NCBI GenBank assembly: GCA_903927615.1
Contig: CAIYNU010000002.1
Coordinates: 1-35,345, forward strand
From: an uncultured Rhodospirillales bacterium
GTDB lineage: Bacteria; Pseudomonadota; Alphaproteobacteria; Azospirillales; Azospirillaceae
Direction of reading: 5' to 3'
DNA: 35,345 nt
Part shown: one piece after another, positions 23,991 through 32,114 of the stretch
How positions within the stretch are numbered: the stretch's first letter is position 1
Layout: each line of letters begins with the position of its first letter
Notes under the pieces: model-generated
What the model saw: only the letters and a program-made list of their open reading frames with translations
The model's database searches: none
What the model was told of the DNA's origin: nothing
Program-made: the position numbers and the translations under genes

Positions 23991-25130
23991 TTAGACCGTC
24001 ACGCAATTCCGGCACAGCGTCATCTCCCGGCGGTGCCCGGCGGCGTGACGGGAGCGCAGGGTTTGATAGGCCTCACCGGTCCAAATGGCGCTGAGCGACG
24101 CCTCGGCCAGGGTCCCGGGGCTGAGGGTCGACAGGTAATCCACGTCACAGGGGTTGACCCGGCCATCATGCCAGACAAAGGTGCGCCGCCACAGGTCCGA
24201 ACAATGGGCGTCGACCAGGCTGGGTTGCGCGTTGTAGATATCGACCCAGGGATTGTAATTCACAAAAATCACCTGATCGACCATCTCCCCCCACACCCGG
24301 TCCATATCCGCGCGATTTTGCTCGTCGCAATAATAGACACCGGAGACGCGGGTGATTAACTTCGATTGCGGATAGTGACGGGCGCGGATGTCCCGGAAAC
24401 GGGCGATGTTCTTCATCACCCGATCAAAGTGGCCGTTGACCCGCAATTTCGCATAGAGCACCGGATCGGCGGCGTCGGCCGAAAACACCAAGGTTTGCAA
24501 CCCGGCTTCGAGCAGGGCGTGACACAGCCGCTCGTCCAGCAGCGAGGCGTTGGTGTTGAGCTTGCTCGCCAGGAATTTGCCCCGCATATAGGCCAGCATC
24601 TGCGGCAACTCGGGAGCCACCAGGGGCTCCCCCCGGGAGGCCAGCGTCACCGCCTCGACCTGGCCGTCCAATTGATCGACCACCGCCTTGAACCGGTCGA
24701 GCGGCATGATCCCCATATGGCCGTTTTTCTTGTCGGTCAGCTTCGGGTCGGTCTGATAGCAGAACAAACAGCGATAATTACAAATGGACACCGGCTCGAT
24801 CTGCACACAGGGCGGGTAGGCGTCGAGCCTGCGGGCGGCCGGATAGACGTCATACTTGTAACGGTAGGTCAAATACCGCTGATAAGCCGAAGCGTCCAGC
24901 CGGTCCAACTCTTCCACCACATTGGCCTTCAAGCCGAACGCCGGCTGTGCGGTCAGGCCCAGGGCGTCCCGGGCGGCGGTGAGCGCCAGTTCCTGTTCGG
25001 CGGTCCGGGTCGGCAAGGCCTCCAGGCGGGTCCGCAGGGCGCCGATGGTGGCCAGCACCCGACCGTGGGCGCCGTCATCAACGGCCAGCCCCAAAATGCT
25101 GTTGGCCTTGTTGTAAAGCTTAACCTGCAT
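23991..25130 (-). CDS. Radical SAM protein with a SPASM-like C-terminus
   Basis: A 379-residue protein. CNYRCLFC (Cys117, Cys121, Cys124) is the CX3CX2C cluster motif binding the SAM-coordinating [4Fe-4S]; EAVTLASRGEPL is the GGE-like strand; the TIM-barrel half follows. The C-terminal part has HCSDLWRRTFVWHDGRVNPCDVDY and a final TLCRNC, a Cys arrangement typical of SPASM/Twitch extra-cluster domains. The first 100 residues are a helical extension not needed for the core. Related proteins modify peptides or sugars or act as dehydrogenases. Its neighbour is a CgeB-like glycosyltransferase, so a carbohydrate or glycoprotein target is plausible (inference). Substrate unknown. Confidence 0.87.
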   Translation of the reverse strand: MQVKLYNKANSILGLAVDDGAHGRVLATIGALRTRLEALPTRTAEQELALTAARDALGLTAQPAFGLKANVVEELDRLDASAYQRYLTYRYKYDVYPAARRLDAYPPCVQIEPVSICNYRCLFCYQTDPKLTDKKNGHMGIMPLDRFKAVVDQLDGQVEAVTLASRGEPLVAPELPQMLAYMRGKFLASKLNTNASLLDERLCHALLEAGLQTLVFSADAADPVLYAKLRVNGHFDRVMKNIARFRDIRARHYPQSKLITRVSGVYYCDEQNRADMDRVWGEMVDQVIFVNYNPWVDIYNAQPSLVDAHCSDLWRRTFVWHDGRVNPCDVDYLSTLSPGTLAEASLSAIWTGEAYQTLRSRHAAGHRREMTLCRNCVTV

Positions 25131-25227
25131 CGGCGTTCCTGCCTCACTGCCCCTGTCCGGTCAGGCGGGCCTGCCCGATCCGCCCGTTCGGGACATCATA
25201 TCATCTTGTTGATGGTTTGCCCCATCG

Positions 25228-25314
25228 GCCGTGATGGGGGCGTCGCCCGCCCCCCCACCAGGGCGTCGCCCCTGGACCCCACAGGGGTGCCCCCTTGGAC
25301 CCCACACTGCCGGG
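25228..25314. repeat. GC-rich palindromic intergenic element (family copy G, diverged)
   Basis: GGGGGCGTCGCCCGCCCCCC, ACCAGGGCGTCGCCCCTGG, and CAGGGGTGCCCCCTTGGACCC: same order of modules, with the CCAAGGGG arm decayed to ACAGGGG. It lies between the radical SAM gene and the CgeB-like gene on the minus strand. Confidence 0.75.
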
Positions 25315-25336
25315 TTAGGTTCATGGCCATGATTGG

Positions 25337-26404
25337 TCAGTTGTTCGGCGTGCCGGCCAGGGGTTTCAACCCGGCTAACCGCGCAAGGGTCCGGACATAA
25401 TCGTCCAGCCCGTGCTTGCGGCGGTACCAGTCATGGCTGCGGGCGCAAGCCGCCCGGCGGCGTTGATCACAGGCCAGATGGTGGTCGATCCGGGCCACCA
25501 GATCGTCGAAGTCGGTAAACAGCGGCACCCCGCTGCCCCGGAAATAACGCAGGGTTTCGGCGTTGGCCTGGTCAATCAGAAAGCCCCGACAGGCCAGGAC
25601 CTCGCGCACCCGGCCTTTGACCTGGACCCGGTGGGCCACGGTCTGGGAATTGACCACGATCCGGGTCCGGTGAATGGCGGCGGCGTAGTCCTCGAACGAC
25701 ACCGTGGCGTCGCCGGGCTGATAGCCGCCCACATGGCGAAAGCCCTGGCCGTAGCGTCGGGCCAGGCCGGCGATGAGCGCGGCACGGCTGCCCTCGGACG
25801 ATCCCAGCACCGAGACCGCAACCTCGGGCTCCACATCGTCCCGGGGTCGGAAGACCGCCGGATCCGGCAGCGTCGGCAGCCAATGCACCACGTCGGTATT
25901 GATAAAGTCGCTATAGGGCGGCCGGCGCTCGCGAATCCGCTGCGCCCGATAATAGCTGTCCGGAACCGAGACCAGATCGGCACAGGCGATGATTTCGCGC
26001 TCATACCATAAAAACGTGTGGCTGTCCTCGTCATAGTCCCAGAGCTGGCAGAACAGCTTGAGGCCCGGAAACTGCCGCTTGGCCTGGGCGAACAGGGCCG
26101 GATGGATGGATTCGTTGGGCCAGGTGGCCGAATACACCAGCAATTCCGGTTCCGCCCGCGTCACTTCGGCCAGGAATTCGCGGGCAAATCGCCGGTTGGC
26201 TTCCAGATAGATCGCGAAATCAACCTGTTCACGGCCGCTTTGCCGGCGGCAGGTCTCGATCAGCGCCCGCAACGGGGTCTGATAGACGAATTCACCGCAG
26301 GCCTCCACCACCCCCGAGGCCATCAGCGGCCGGTACAACTCGTTGTATCCGGGCTCGCAGGTGTAGGGCCGGCGCTGCTGGTGGTGAAGGAACAGGACGC
26401 GCAT
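25337..26404 (-). CDS. CgeB-like glycosyltransferase (Glyco_trans_1_2 C-terminal domain)
   Basis: A 355-residue GT-B-type protein. The C-terminal third reads SFEDYAAAIHRTRIVVNSQT, KGRVREVLACRGFLIDQ, then PLFTDFDDLVARIDHHL, matching the CgeB/Glyco_trans_1_2 pattern in which a conserved Arg-x-x-Glu and a following acidic loop sit near the donor sugar. The N-terminal half begins MRVLFLHHQQRRPYTCEPGYNE and has the Rossmann-like ELLVYSATWPNE. GGGAACTC precedes the chosen ATG. CgeB-type enzymes in Gram-negatives occur in LPS, capsule and flagellin-glycosylation loci. It lies between the radical SAM and methyltransferase genes on the same strand. Confidence 0.82.
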   Translation of the reverse strand: MRVLFLHHQQRRPYTCEPGYNELYRPLMASGVVEACGEFVYQTPLRALIETCRRQSGREQVDFAIYLEANRRFAREFLAEVTRAEPELLVYSATWPNESIHPALFAQAKRQFPGLKLFCQLWDYDEDSHTFLWYEREIIACADLVSVPDSYYRAQRIRERRPPYSDFINTDVVHWLPTLPDPAVFRPRDDVEPEVAVSVLGSSEGSRAALIAGLARRYGQGFRHVGGYQPGDATVSFEDYAAAIHRTRIVVNSQTVAHRVQVKGRVREVLACRGFLIDQANAETLRYFRGSGVPLFTDFDDLVARIDHHLACDQRRRAACARSHDWYRRKHGLDDYVRTLARLAGLKPLAGTPNN

Positions 26405-26523
26405 GGATGAGTTCCCGGTGATGATCGGGCCTGAGCGCCACAGCGGGGTTTCCGGAGAAGGGCCGATGTGACAAATGGCTTTGGCGCTTACGGTATAGCC
26501 AACGGATGGTGGCCCTCGGCCTG

Positions 26524-27513
26524 TTATAAATGTTTTGCGAAATCGGGAATTGTACGGAAAGCGAAGCAATATCCATAGTTACTAGACGCGACTTTATATC
26601 CGAATTTTCCCCATAGAGCAACTAAAGCGTCCATTGTATAAATTGAGATATGCCCATTACGCGGAGAAATATACCACCACGACAAGCCATCTTTAGGAAA
26701 TGGTCCAGCCCATATCGCTGTGGAAAACACAATAAGGCCATCATCTTTGACCAATCCGCAGATCTGTTCCACCCTGGCAACAGGGTCAGGCAGATGCTCC
26801 AGCGTCTCAAAACAAGTGACAATATCGTAACGGCGATCCGGAATTGTCTTGTAGTCGTCAACCAACGGGTCATAAGTGTTGACTATAGAAAACCCATTAA
26901 CCGTCAATGCCTTCTCGAATACGCCGTTGCCACCACCATAATCCAAGATCGATATAGTAGCTCTTGAAGACTTAAACATCTCTAAGAATTTTATTGCGTT
27001 AGTTAGCGGTCGTTTATTATCATATTCAGGATCAACTATATGATATTGATCATTGTATATATAATCACAAAATTCTTTCAAAGTCCACTGATCGAATGCA
27101 ACACTAAAAATAAAGCCGCAGCTTTCACATCTGTGAAAATAAATATTTATTCCAGTTCTTGGAAAAACAACACCATTACGTTCTTCGCACGATTTATTAA
27201 AATCAATATAGCCAAGGACTGGCGCATAATTATTGCAAATCTTGCAGGTCGCGGCTTCATTATTGAATAATATATTATTCGGAATAACGCCGTTTGCAGT
27301 GATCGGTGGCGCCATTAATGTTCTTAATTTATCGGAAATATCATTGATTGCTCGATTATTGTCTGTTGAAGCAGCGATGCCATGTAATAGATTCAGAACG
27401 GCACTATTATTTATTCGTGAAATGACAAAGTGTGATAATATCATTTTAATAAGTAGCGAAGCAAAAAAATTGTACCGCAGCTTCGTGGGAGCGTCCGGTG
27501 TCTTATCGATCAT
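26524..27513 (-). CDS. SAM-dependent methyltransferase with N-terminal zinc-ribbon-like cysteines; AT-rich, probably acquired
   Basis: A 329-residue protein. CKIC (90-93) and CESC (129-132) form a four-Cys site like that of C-methyltransferases of sugar pathways and methyltransferase domain 12 proteins. SILDYGGGNGVFEKAL (188-203) is SAM motif I; YDIVTCFETLEHLPDP is the post-II region with ETLEHL typical of the family. The C-terminus has WWYISPRNGHISIYTM, which matches the P-x-x-GHxxxY motif of these enzymes. Base composition is strikingly lower in GC than both neighbours, with many A/T-ending codons, so recent transfer is likely. A GAGGG site precedes the ATG. Likely substrate: a nucleotide sugar or glycan. 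Confidence 0.88.
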   Translation of the reverse strand: MIDKTPDAPTKLRYNFFASLLIKMILSHFVISRINNSAVLNLLHGIAASTDNNRAINDISDKLRTLMAPPITANGVIPNNILFNNEAATCKICNNYAPVLGYIDFNKSCEERNGVVFPRTGINIYFHRCESCGFIFSVAFDQWTLKEFCDYIYNDQYHIVDPEYDNKRPLTNAIKFLEMFKSSRATISILDYGGGNGVFEKALTVNGFSIVNTYDPLVDDYKTIPDRRYDIVTCFETLEHLPDPVARVEQICGLVKDDGLIVFSTAIWAGPFPKDGLSWWYISPRNGHISIYTMDALVALWGKFGYKVASSNYGYCFAFRTIPDFAKHL

Positions 27514-27524
27514 ATCGCCCTCAA

Positions 27525-27560
27525 TTTGTATATCATCGCCGTTTTGTATATCATCGCCGT
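27525..27560. repeat. 18-bp exact tandem duplication upstream of the methyltransferase gene
   Basis: TTTGTATATCATCGCCGT occurs at 27525-27542 and again at 27543-27560. It begins 12 bp upstream of the methyltransferase start, so it is in its leader or promoter. Confidence 0.92.
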
Positions 27561-27583
27561 TCGGCGCGGGTCACGAGGCCCTT

Positions 27584-27622
27584 TATGCCTCAACTTTACG
27601 CCTCAACTTTATGCTTCAGTCT
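27584..27622. repeat. 13-bp tandem duplication (two to three copies)
   Basis: TATGCCTCAACTT (27584-27596), TACGCCTCAACTT (27597-27609) and a diverged third unit TATGCTTCAGTCT (27610-27622). Confidence 0.85.
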
Positions 27623-27818
27623 CGTCAAGGTCATGAGATGATAGGCTGGCCGTCACAATCCGACAAGTACAAAATATCTTTATGGGGCTATTGAGTGTGA
27701 ACTTCTTTTGGTCAGTCTGGTCGAGTCGAACAAGGGCGCGGTTGCTTGGGGGATCCGGCATCGCCCTTTGGGACTGGTTCAGACCAGTCCCCTTGACCGC
27801 CTTGATTGGCCCCGATGA

Positions 27819-27848
27819 AAAACGGTCCTGAATAAAACGGCCCTGAAT
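27819..27848. repeat. 15-bp tandem duplication upstream of the GT41 gene
   Basis: AAAACGGTCCTGAAT (27819-27833) followed by AAAACGGCCCTGAAT (27834-27848), one mismatch. Confidence 0.88.
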
Positions 27849-27959
27849 TCGGTACGGCGGACGCGGAAAGCACTGCGGGCTTTGCCGCACCCGCTGGGGC
27901 CGGCGGCGGCGCTGTGTTAAGGTGCTCCGAGCCTTGATCCCAGCGCGAGTTGCCTTGCC

Positions 27960-30062
27960 ATGACGGTGGTCCCGATTGCCAAAACCTTTGCCGCCGCCTT
28001 GGCCGCTCACCGGGCCGGGCGGCTCGAGGACGCCGAGGCCCTGTATCGCCGGATTCTGGCGGTCGAGCCCAATCATGGGGACAGCCTGCACTATCTCGGC
28101 CTGATCGCCCATCAGGTGGGCCGCCACGACCTGGCCCTGGAGCTGATCGGCCGGGCCATCGCCCTCAACGGCCGGGTTCCCGAGTTCCACAACAATATCG
28201 GCGAGGCCCATCGGGCCCTGGGGCAGTTGGGTGCGGCCATCGAGCACTACCACCGCGCCATCGCGCTCCGCGCCGGCTATGTCGAGGCCCATTACAACCT
28301 GGCCAATACCCTCTGTGACCAGGGCCGGATGGACGAAGCGGTCGCGCGCTACCGGCGGGCGCTGACGCTGCGGCCGGATTATGCCGAGGCCCACAACAAT
28401 CTGGGCACCGTCCTGCACGCCCAGGGGCACCTGGACGAAGCCATCAAGCACTACCGGCGGGTGGTGGCGTTGCGGCCGGAGATTCCCGAGGTGCATTACA
28501 ATCTCGGCACCGTGCTTCAGGATCAGGGGAATCTGGCCACGGCCATGACCCACTACGAAAAGGCGCTGGGGTTGCGGCCGGGTTATGTCGAAGCCCACTA
28601 CAATCTGGGCATCGTGCTGCGGGATCAGGGCCGGTTGCCCGAGGCGGCGGCCCACTACCGGCAAGCCCTGGCCTTGCGGCCGGACTATGCCGAGGCTCAC
28701 AACAATCTCGGCAATCTGCTCAAGGATCAGGGACGCCTGGAAGACGCGGTGTCCTGCTTCACGCGGGCACTGGAGTTGCGGCCGGACTATGCCGAAGCCC
28801 ACAGCAATCTGTTGTTCACCCAGCTTTACCGGCCCGGCGTGACCCTGGCCGGGGTGCTGGCGGCCGCCCAAGGCTGGAACGGCGCCCAGACCCGGGGCCT
28901 TCGGGCCGCCTGGCCCTGCCATGATCCGAAGACCCGGGACGGTGGGCCGCTCCGGCTGGGCTTCGTCTCCGGGGACTTCCGCAACCATGTGATCGGCCAC
29001 CACGTCATTCCGACCCTGGAACGGCTGGCCGCCGCCGGGCATCGGCTGACCTGCTACAGCAACAACGCCACCGAAGACGCCCTGACCGCGCGGTTCAAGG
29101 CGGCGGCGGCGACCTGGCGCCCGGTGTCTCGGCTGACCGACCAGGCCCTGGCCGAAACCATCCGGAATGACGGCATCGACATCCTGTTCGATCTCAGCGG
29201 CCACACCGCCTACAACCGGCTGTTGGTCTTTGCCCGCAAGCCTGCGCCGGTTCAGGTGTGCTGGGTCGGCTACCCGGCGACCACCGGCCTCGAGGCCATG
29301 GATTATTTTCTCAACGACCGCCATCAGATTCCCGACGGTGCGGAGGCCTACTATCAGGAGAAGGTGGTCCGGCTGCCGAACAGCTATATGTGCTATGAGC
29401 CGGTGGCCGATGCCCCGCCGGTGGCGGCTCAGCCCTATGACGCCAACGGCCATGTCACCTTCGGCTCGTTCAACGAGGTCAAGAAGATCACGCCCCAGGC
29501 GATCGCGGTCTGGAGCGAGATTCTGCGCCGCCTGCCGACCGCCCGCCTGCTGCTGAAGGCCACCCGGTTCGGCGATCCCGACGTTCAGGACCGCTATCGG
29601 CACCTGTTCGGCGGCCACGGCATCGCGTCCGAGCGCCTGGACTTCGTGGGTGCCACGTCGCCGGCCGAACACATGGCTTTCATGTCCCGCGCCGATCTGG
29701 CCCTCGACACCTTTCCCTTTACGGGCGGCGCCACCACGGTCGATGCGTTGTGGATGGGGGTTCCAGTGATTACCTGCCCGGGCGAGACCATCAGCAGCCG
29801 CCACTCTCTGGGGCATCTGACCCATGCCGGACTGACCGAACTGATCGCCCCGAATCTGGATCGCTACGTCGCCCTGGCCGTGGAGTTGGCCCAGGAGCCG
29901 GTGCGTCTGGCCGGACTGCGCGCCGGGCTGCGCCCGCGGCTGGCGGCCTCGCCGCTGTGTGCCGGCGAATCCTTCGTTCGCCACGTCGAGGCGGCGGTGA
30001 CGGCCATGGGGGAGCGGTATCTGTCGGGGCAACCGCCCGAGGCGTTTTCCGTGGCCGGCTAG
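27960..30062 (+). CDS. TPR-containing GT41 glycosyltransferase (O-GlcNAc-transferase/SPINDLY family, FlmG-like)
   Basis: A 700-residue protein. Residues about 9-290 are eight TPR units of 34 residues (for example VEAHYNLANTLCDQGRMDEA, AEAHNNLGTVLHAQGHLDEA), making a superhelix that would hold a protein substrate. The catalytic half starts near 320: GFVSGDFRNHVIGHHV with the conserved His region, DILFDLSGHTAYNR, WVGYPATTGL, TFGSFNEVKKITP with the UDP-contacting Lys, and DTFPFTGGATTVDALWMGVP near 582, the hallmark of GT41. The family transfers a sugar from a nucleotide sugar to Ser/Thr. In Caulobacter a TPR-GT41 protein (FlmG) glycosylates flagellin; a flagellin gene lies 3 kb downstream here, so the same role is a reasonable inference. 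The ribosome site is weak. Confidence 0.9.
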   Translation: MTVVPIAKTFAAALAAHRAGRLEDAEALYRRILAVEPNHGDSLHYLGLIAHQVGRHDLALELIGRAIALNGRVPEFHNNIGEAHRALGQLGAAIEHYHRAIALRAGYVEAHYNLANTLCDQGRMDEAVARYRRALTLRPDYAEAHNNLGTVLHAQGHLDEAIKHYRRVVALRPEIPEVHYNLGTVLQDQGNLATAMTHYEKALGLRPGYVEAHYNLGIVLRDQGRLPEAAAHYRQALALRPDYAEAHNNLGNLLKDQGRLEDAVSCFTRALELRPDYAEAHSNLLFTQLYRPGVTLAGVLAAAQGWNGAQTRGLRAAWPCHDPKTRDGGPLRLGFVSGDFRNHVIGHHVIPTLERLAAAGHRLTCYSNNATEDALTARFKAAAATWRPVSRLTDQALAETIRNDGIDILFDLSGHTAYNRLLVFARKPAPVQVCWVGYPATTGLEAMDYFLNDRHQIPDGAEAYYQEKVVRLPNSYMCYEPVADAPPVAAQPYDANGHVTFGSFNEVKKITPQAIAVWSEILRRLPTARLLLKATRFGDPDVQDRYRHLFGGHGIASERLDFVGATSPAEHMAFMSRADLALDTFPFTGGATTVDALWMGVPVITCPGETISSRHSLGHLTHAGLTELIAPNLDRYVALAVELAQEPVRLAGLRAGLRPRLAASPLCAGESFVRHVEAAVTAMGERYLSGQPPEAFSVAG

Positions 30063-30074
30063 GCCGCCGCAAGC

Positions 30075-30674
30075 GTGACCGGGACCGGTGTGTTTCCCCT
30101 CCCGTCCGACCGGCCGGCCGCCGCCGAGGACGGGACCCTTTATGCCGTGCTGATGCTGGACCGGTTGCATGAGGCGCGGCCGATGGTCCGCGCCTTCGAT
30201 GCCGGCGCCGCGGGCCGTTACCGCACCGTGCTGGCCGACCGGCTGAAGGGAACCGAATGGCTTGGGGCCGAGGTCTGGCTGCCGGCGCTGGACCAGCTCC
30301 GGTTATCCTGGCGGGATGGCCGGCTGTCCTGCACCGACATCCGTCTGGCCGCCGCCGCCGGCTTGCCCGCCCTGGATCTGGTCATCTTCGACCACGTCCT
30401 CGACTCCATGGGCGAGGATGAGGCCCGGGGTCTGGTCGAGGCCCATTTCGCCCGCTCGGCGCTGACGCTGGTGGTGATGCCTGCGGCGCGAACCGGCGAA
30501 CGATGGCTGCCGGCCCATCGCACGACGCTGGTTCACGGCGAAACCGGGGTCTATTTTCTCTCGCAGGACGTCGAACGGTGCGCGCATCTGGTGCGCCTCC
30601 AACAGGTCATCCCGCCGCTGGTTCAGCGCACCCTTCCCGGCGATCGGCTCCGCTGGTCCGTGGCGCCGGCCTGA
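30075..30674 (+). CDS. Small class I methyltransferase-like protein
   Basis: A 199-residue protein starting with GTG 12 bp after the GT41 stop, so probably translationally linked. VRAFDAGAAGRYRTVLADRL (38-57) resembles SAM motif I in position and pattern (D-x-G-x-x-G-R-Y), GAEVWLPAL resembles motif II, and LDLVIFDHVLDSMGEDEARGL resembles the post-II/III region with the usual HVLEHL-like sequence. The glycine loop is imperfect (GAAG), so SAM binding is not assured. It could modify the sugar or the acceptor handled by the GT41 enzyme. Assignment rests on pattern only. Confidence 0.6.
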   Translation: MTGTGVFPLPSDRPAAAEDGTLYAVLMLDRLHEARPMVRAFDAGAAGRYRTVLADRLKGTEWLGAEVWLPALDQLRLSWRDGRLSCTDIRLAAAAGLPALDLVIFDHVLDSMGEDEARGLVEAHFARSALTLVVMPAARTGERWLPAHRTTLVHGETGVYFLSQDVERCAHLVRLQQVIPPLVQRTLPGDRLRWSVAPA

Positions 30675-30775
30675 CGTGATGGGTGTCCAGAGGCCCCCGG
30701 CCTTTGGGTTATCCTCAACGCTTGAACATATTAGACTCCCCGGACCGTCAACCACAGCCGTAACCCTTGCCCCCC

Positions 30776-31984
30776 ATGTCGTCCGCCGTCGATCCCGACC
30801 ACCATCTGGCCCAAGCCATCGGCCACTTTTACCGGGGCCATCTGGCGGCGGCCGACGCCCATTGCCGCCGCAGCCTGGCCGCCGCGCCCGACCGGGCCGG
30901 GGCGCTCAACCTGTTGGGCGCCATCGCCGCCCTGGCCGGGCTCAGGGCCGCGGCGGCGGACAGTTTCGGCCGGGCGTCGGCGCTGGCGGCGGCCCGGGAC
31001 AACCTGGCCGTGCTGGCATCGCGGCCCGGGACCGGCCCGGCCCGGACGACTCCCGGCTATGTGCTGATCAAGGCCTGGGGCTTCGGCTTCTGGGCCGAGG
31101 TCTGTCATGTGCTGGGCGGGCTGCTGCTGGCCGAACTCACCGGCCGAACCCCGGTGATCCAATGGGGCCGCAAGTGCCGGTTCACCGACGGCCACCGCCC
31201 GGAGGCCTTTGGCCTGTTCTTCGAACCGGTGTCGGACCTGACGGTGGCGGACCTGATGGCTCTGGAACCGGCCCCGTCGTGCTTTCCCGAAGGCTGGAGC
31301 CGGGAAGCCCTGCGGCGTGACCGCTGGTCCAAACGTCCGGGTCTGGGAGCCATCGACTTCCTGGCCCGAACCGAAACGGTGCTGGTGTGCTGCGTGTTCA
31401 TGGGGGTGGCGGATCTGGCGCCGTGGATTCCGCCGGCTCACCCTCTCCATGGCCGAACCATCGCCGCCTGTTTCAAGGCGTTGTTCGACCGGTATCTCCG
31501 GCCCCGTCCCGAGATCATGGCGGCGGTGCGGGACTTCCGGGAACGCCACCTGGCCGGCGCCCCGGTGGCGGCGGTCCATCTCCGCGGCTCGGACAAGGTG
31601 ACGGAAGTGCCGGGACTGGCCGCGGTGAACGACCGGGTCATCGCCCTGGTCGACGCGGTCCCGGCGTCCTGGCGGCTTTTCCTGCTGACCGACGACGCCC
31701 GCCTGGCCCGGGACGTCCGCCGGCGCTATGGCGGGCGGGTGGTCATGACCTACAGCCGGCGCACCGCCGACGGCACCGGCATCCACTATCATGCCGGAGA
31801 AAACGGCGCCGCCCTCGGCCGCGAGGTCATGATCGACACCTGGCTGGCCCTGGGCGCCGACCGCTTCATCGGCAACGGCCGGTCCAACGTTTCCGGAATC
31901 ATCGATGTCCTGCGCACCGCCGGAGGGCAGGACAGCACGCTGGTTCTGGACAACCAACTCACCGAAAATACGTGGTTTTTGTGA
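30776..31984 (+). CDS. TPR-like N-terminus plus GT23-like fucosyltransferase-fold protein
   Basis: A 402-residue protein. Residues about 8-85 look like two TPR units (HLAQAIGHFYRGHLAAADAH, AGALNLLGAIAALAGL). The rest carries fucosyltransferase motifs: VAAVHLRGSDKVTEVPG (about 264-280) corresponds to the HxRRTDKV box of FUT8/NodZ, FLLTDDARLARDV to the FLATDD box, and DRFIGNGRSNVSGII to the last box near the donor site. The second Arg of HxRR is Gly here, as in some other fucosyltransferase families, so donor and activity are not certain. Family enzymes use GDP-fucose. TPR fused to this fold suggests a protein acceptor (inference). The ATG at 30776 is used; a TTG three codons earlier is possible. 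Confidence 0.72.
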   Translation: MSSAVDPDHHLAQAIGHFYRGHLAAADAHCRRSLAAAPDRAGALNLLGAIAALAGLRAAAADSFGRASALAAARDNLAVLASRPGTGPARTTPGYVLIKAWGFGFWAEVCHVLGGLLLAELTGRTPVIQWGRKCRFTDGHRPEAFGLFFEPVSDLTVADLMALEPAPSCFPEGWSREALRRDRWSKRPGLGAIDFLARTETVLVCCVFMGVADLAPWIPPAHPLHGRTIAACFKALFDRYLRPRPEIMAAVRDFRERHLAGAPVAAVHLRGSDKVTEVPGLAAVNDRVIALVDAVPASWRLFLLTDDARLARDVRRRYGGRVVMTYSRRTADGTGIHYHAGENGAALGREVMIDTWLALGADRFIGNGRSNVSGIIDVLRTAGGQDSTLVLDNQLTENTWFL

Positions 31985-32114
31985 CCGGCGGCGCGCTTTT
32001 GGCGACCAGGCGTCACAGTTCCGATACCAACGGCCGCCATCCCTTGCTACACTTGGGCCACGCCGGCGAGAACCGCCACCGGCAAGGCCTGTCCTCTCTG
32101 TTCGGATCGCCCCC

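Larger units (their letters stand above)
27514..27959. other. Divergent intergenic region rich in short tandem duplications
   Basis: A 446-bp gap between the AT-rich methyltransferase and the GT41 gene. It changes from AT-rich to GC-rich from left to right and contains three separate short tandem duplications (listed separately). Promoters for both flanking genes should lie here, but I see no convincing consensus pair. Confidence 0.6.

Noticed and set aside
28064-28800. Tandem DNA repeat of about 102 bp
   Set aside because: This is the coding signature of 34-residue TPR units in the GT41 protein, not a separate element.
27609-30170. Very long open frame on the strand opposite the GT41 gene
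   Set aside because: It lacks any recognisable domain, is Gly/Pro/Arg/Gln-rich, and mirrors the TPR repeats; it arises from high-GC codon bias in the real gene.
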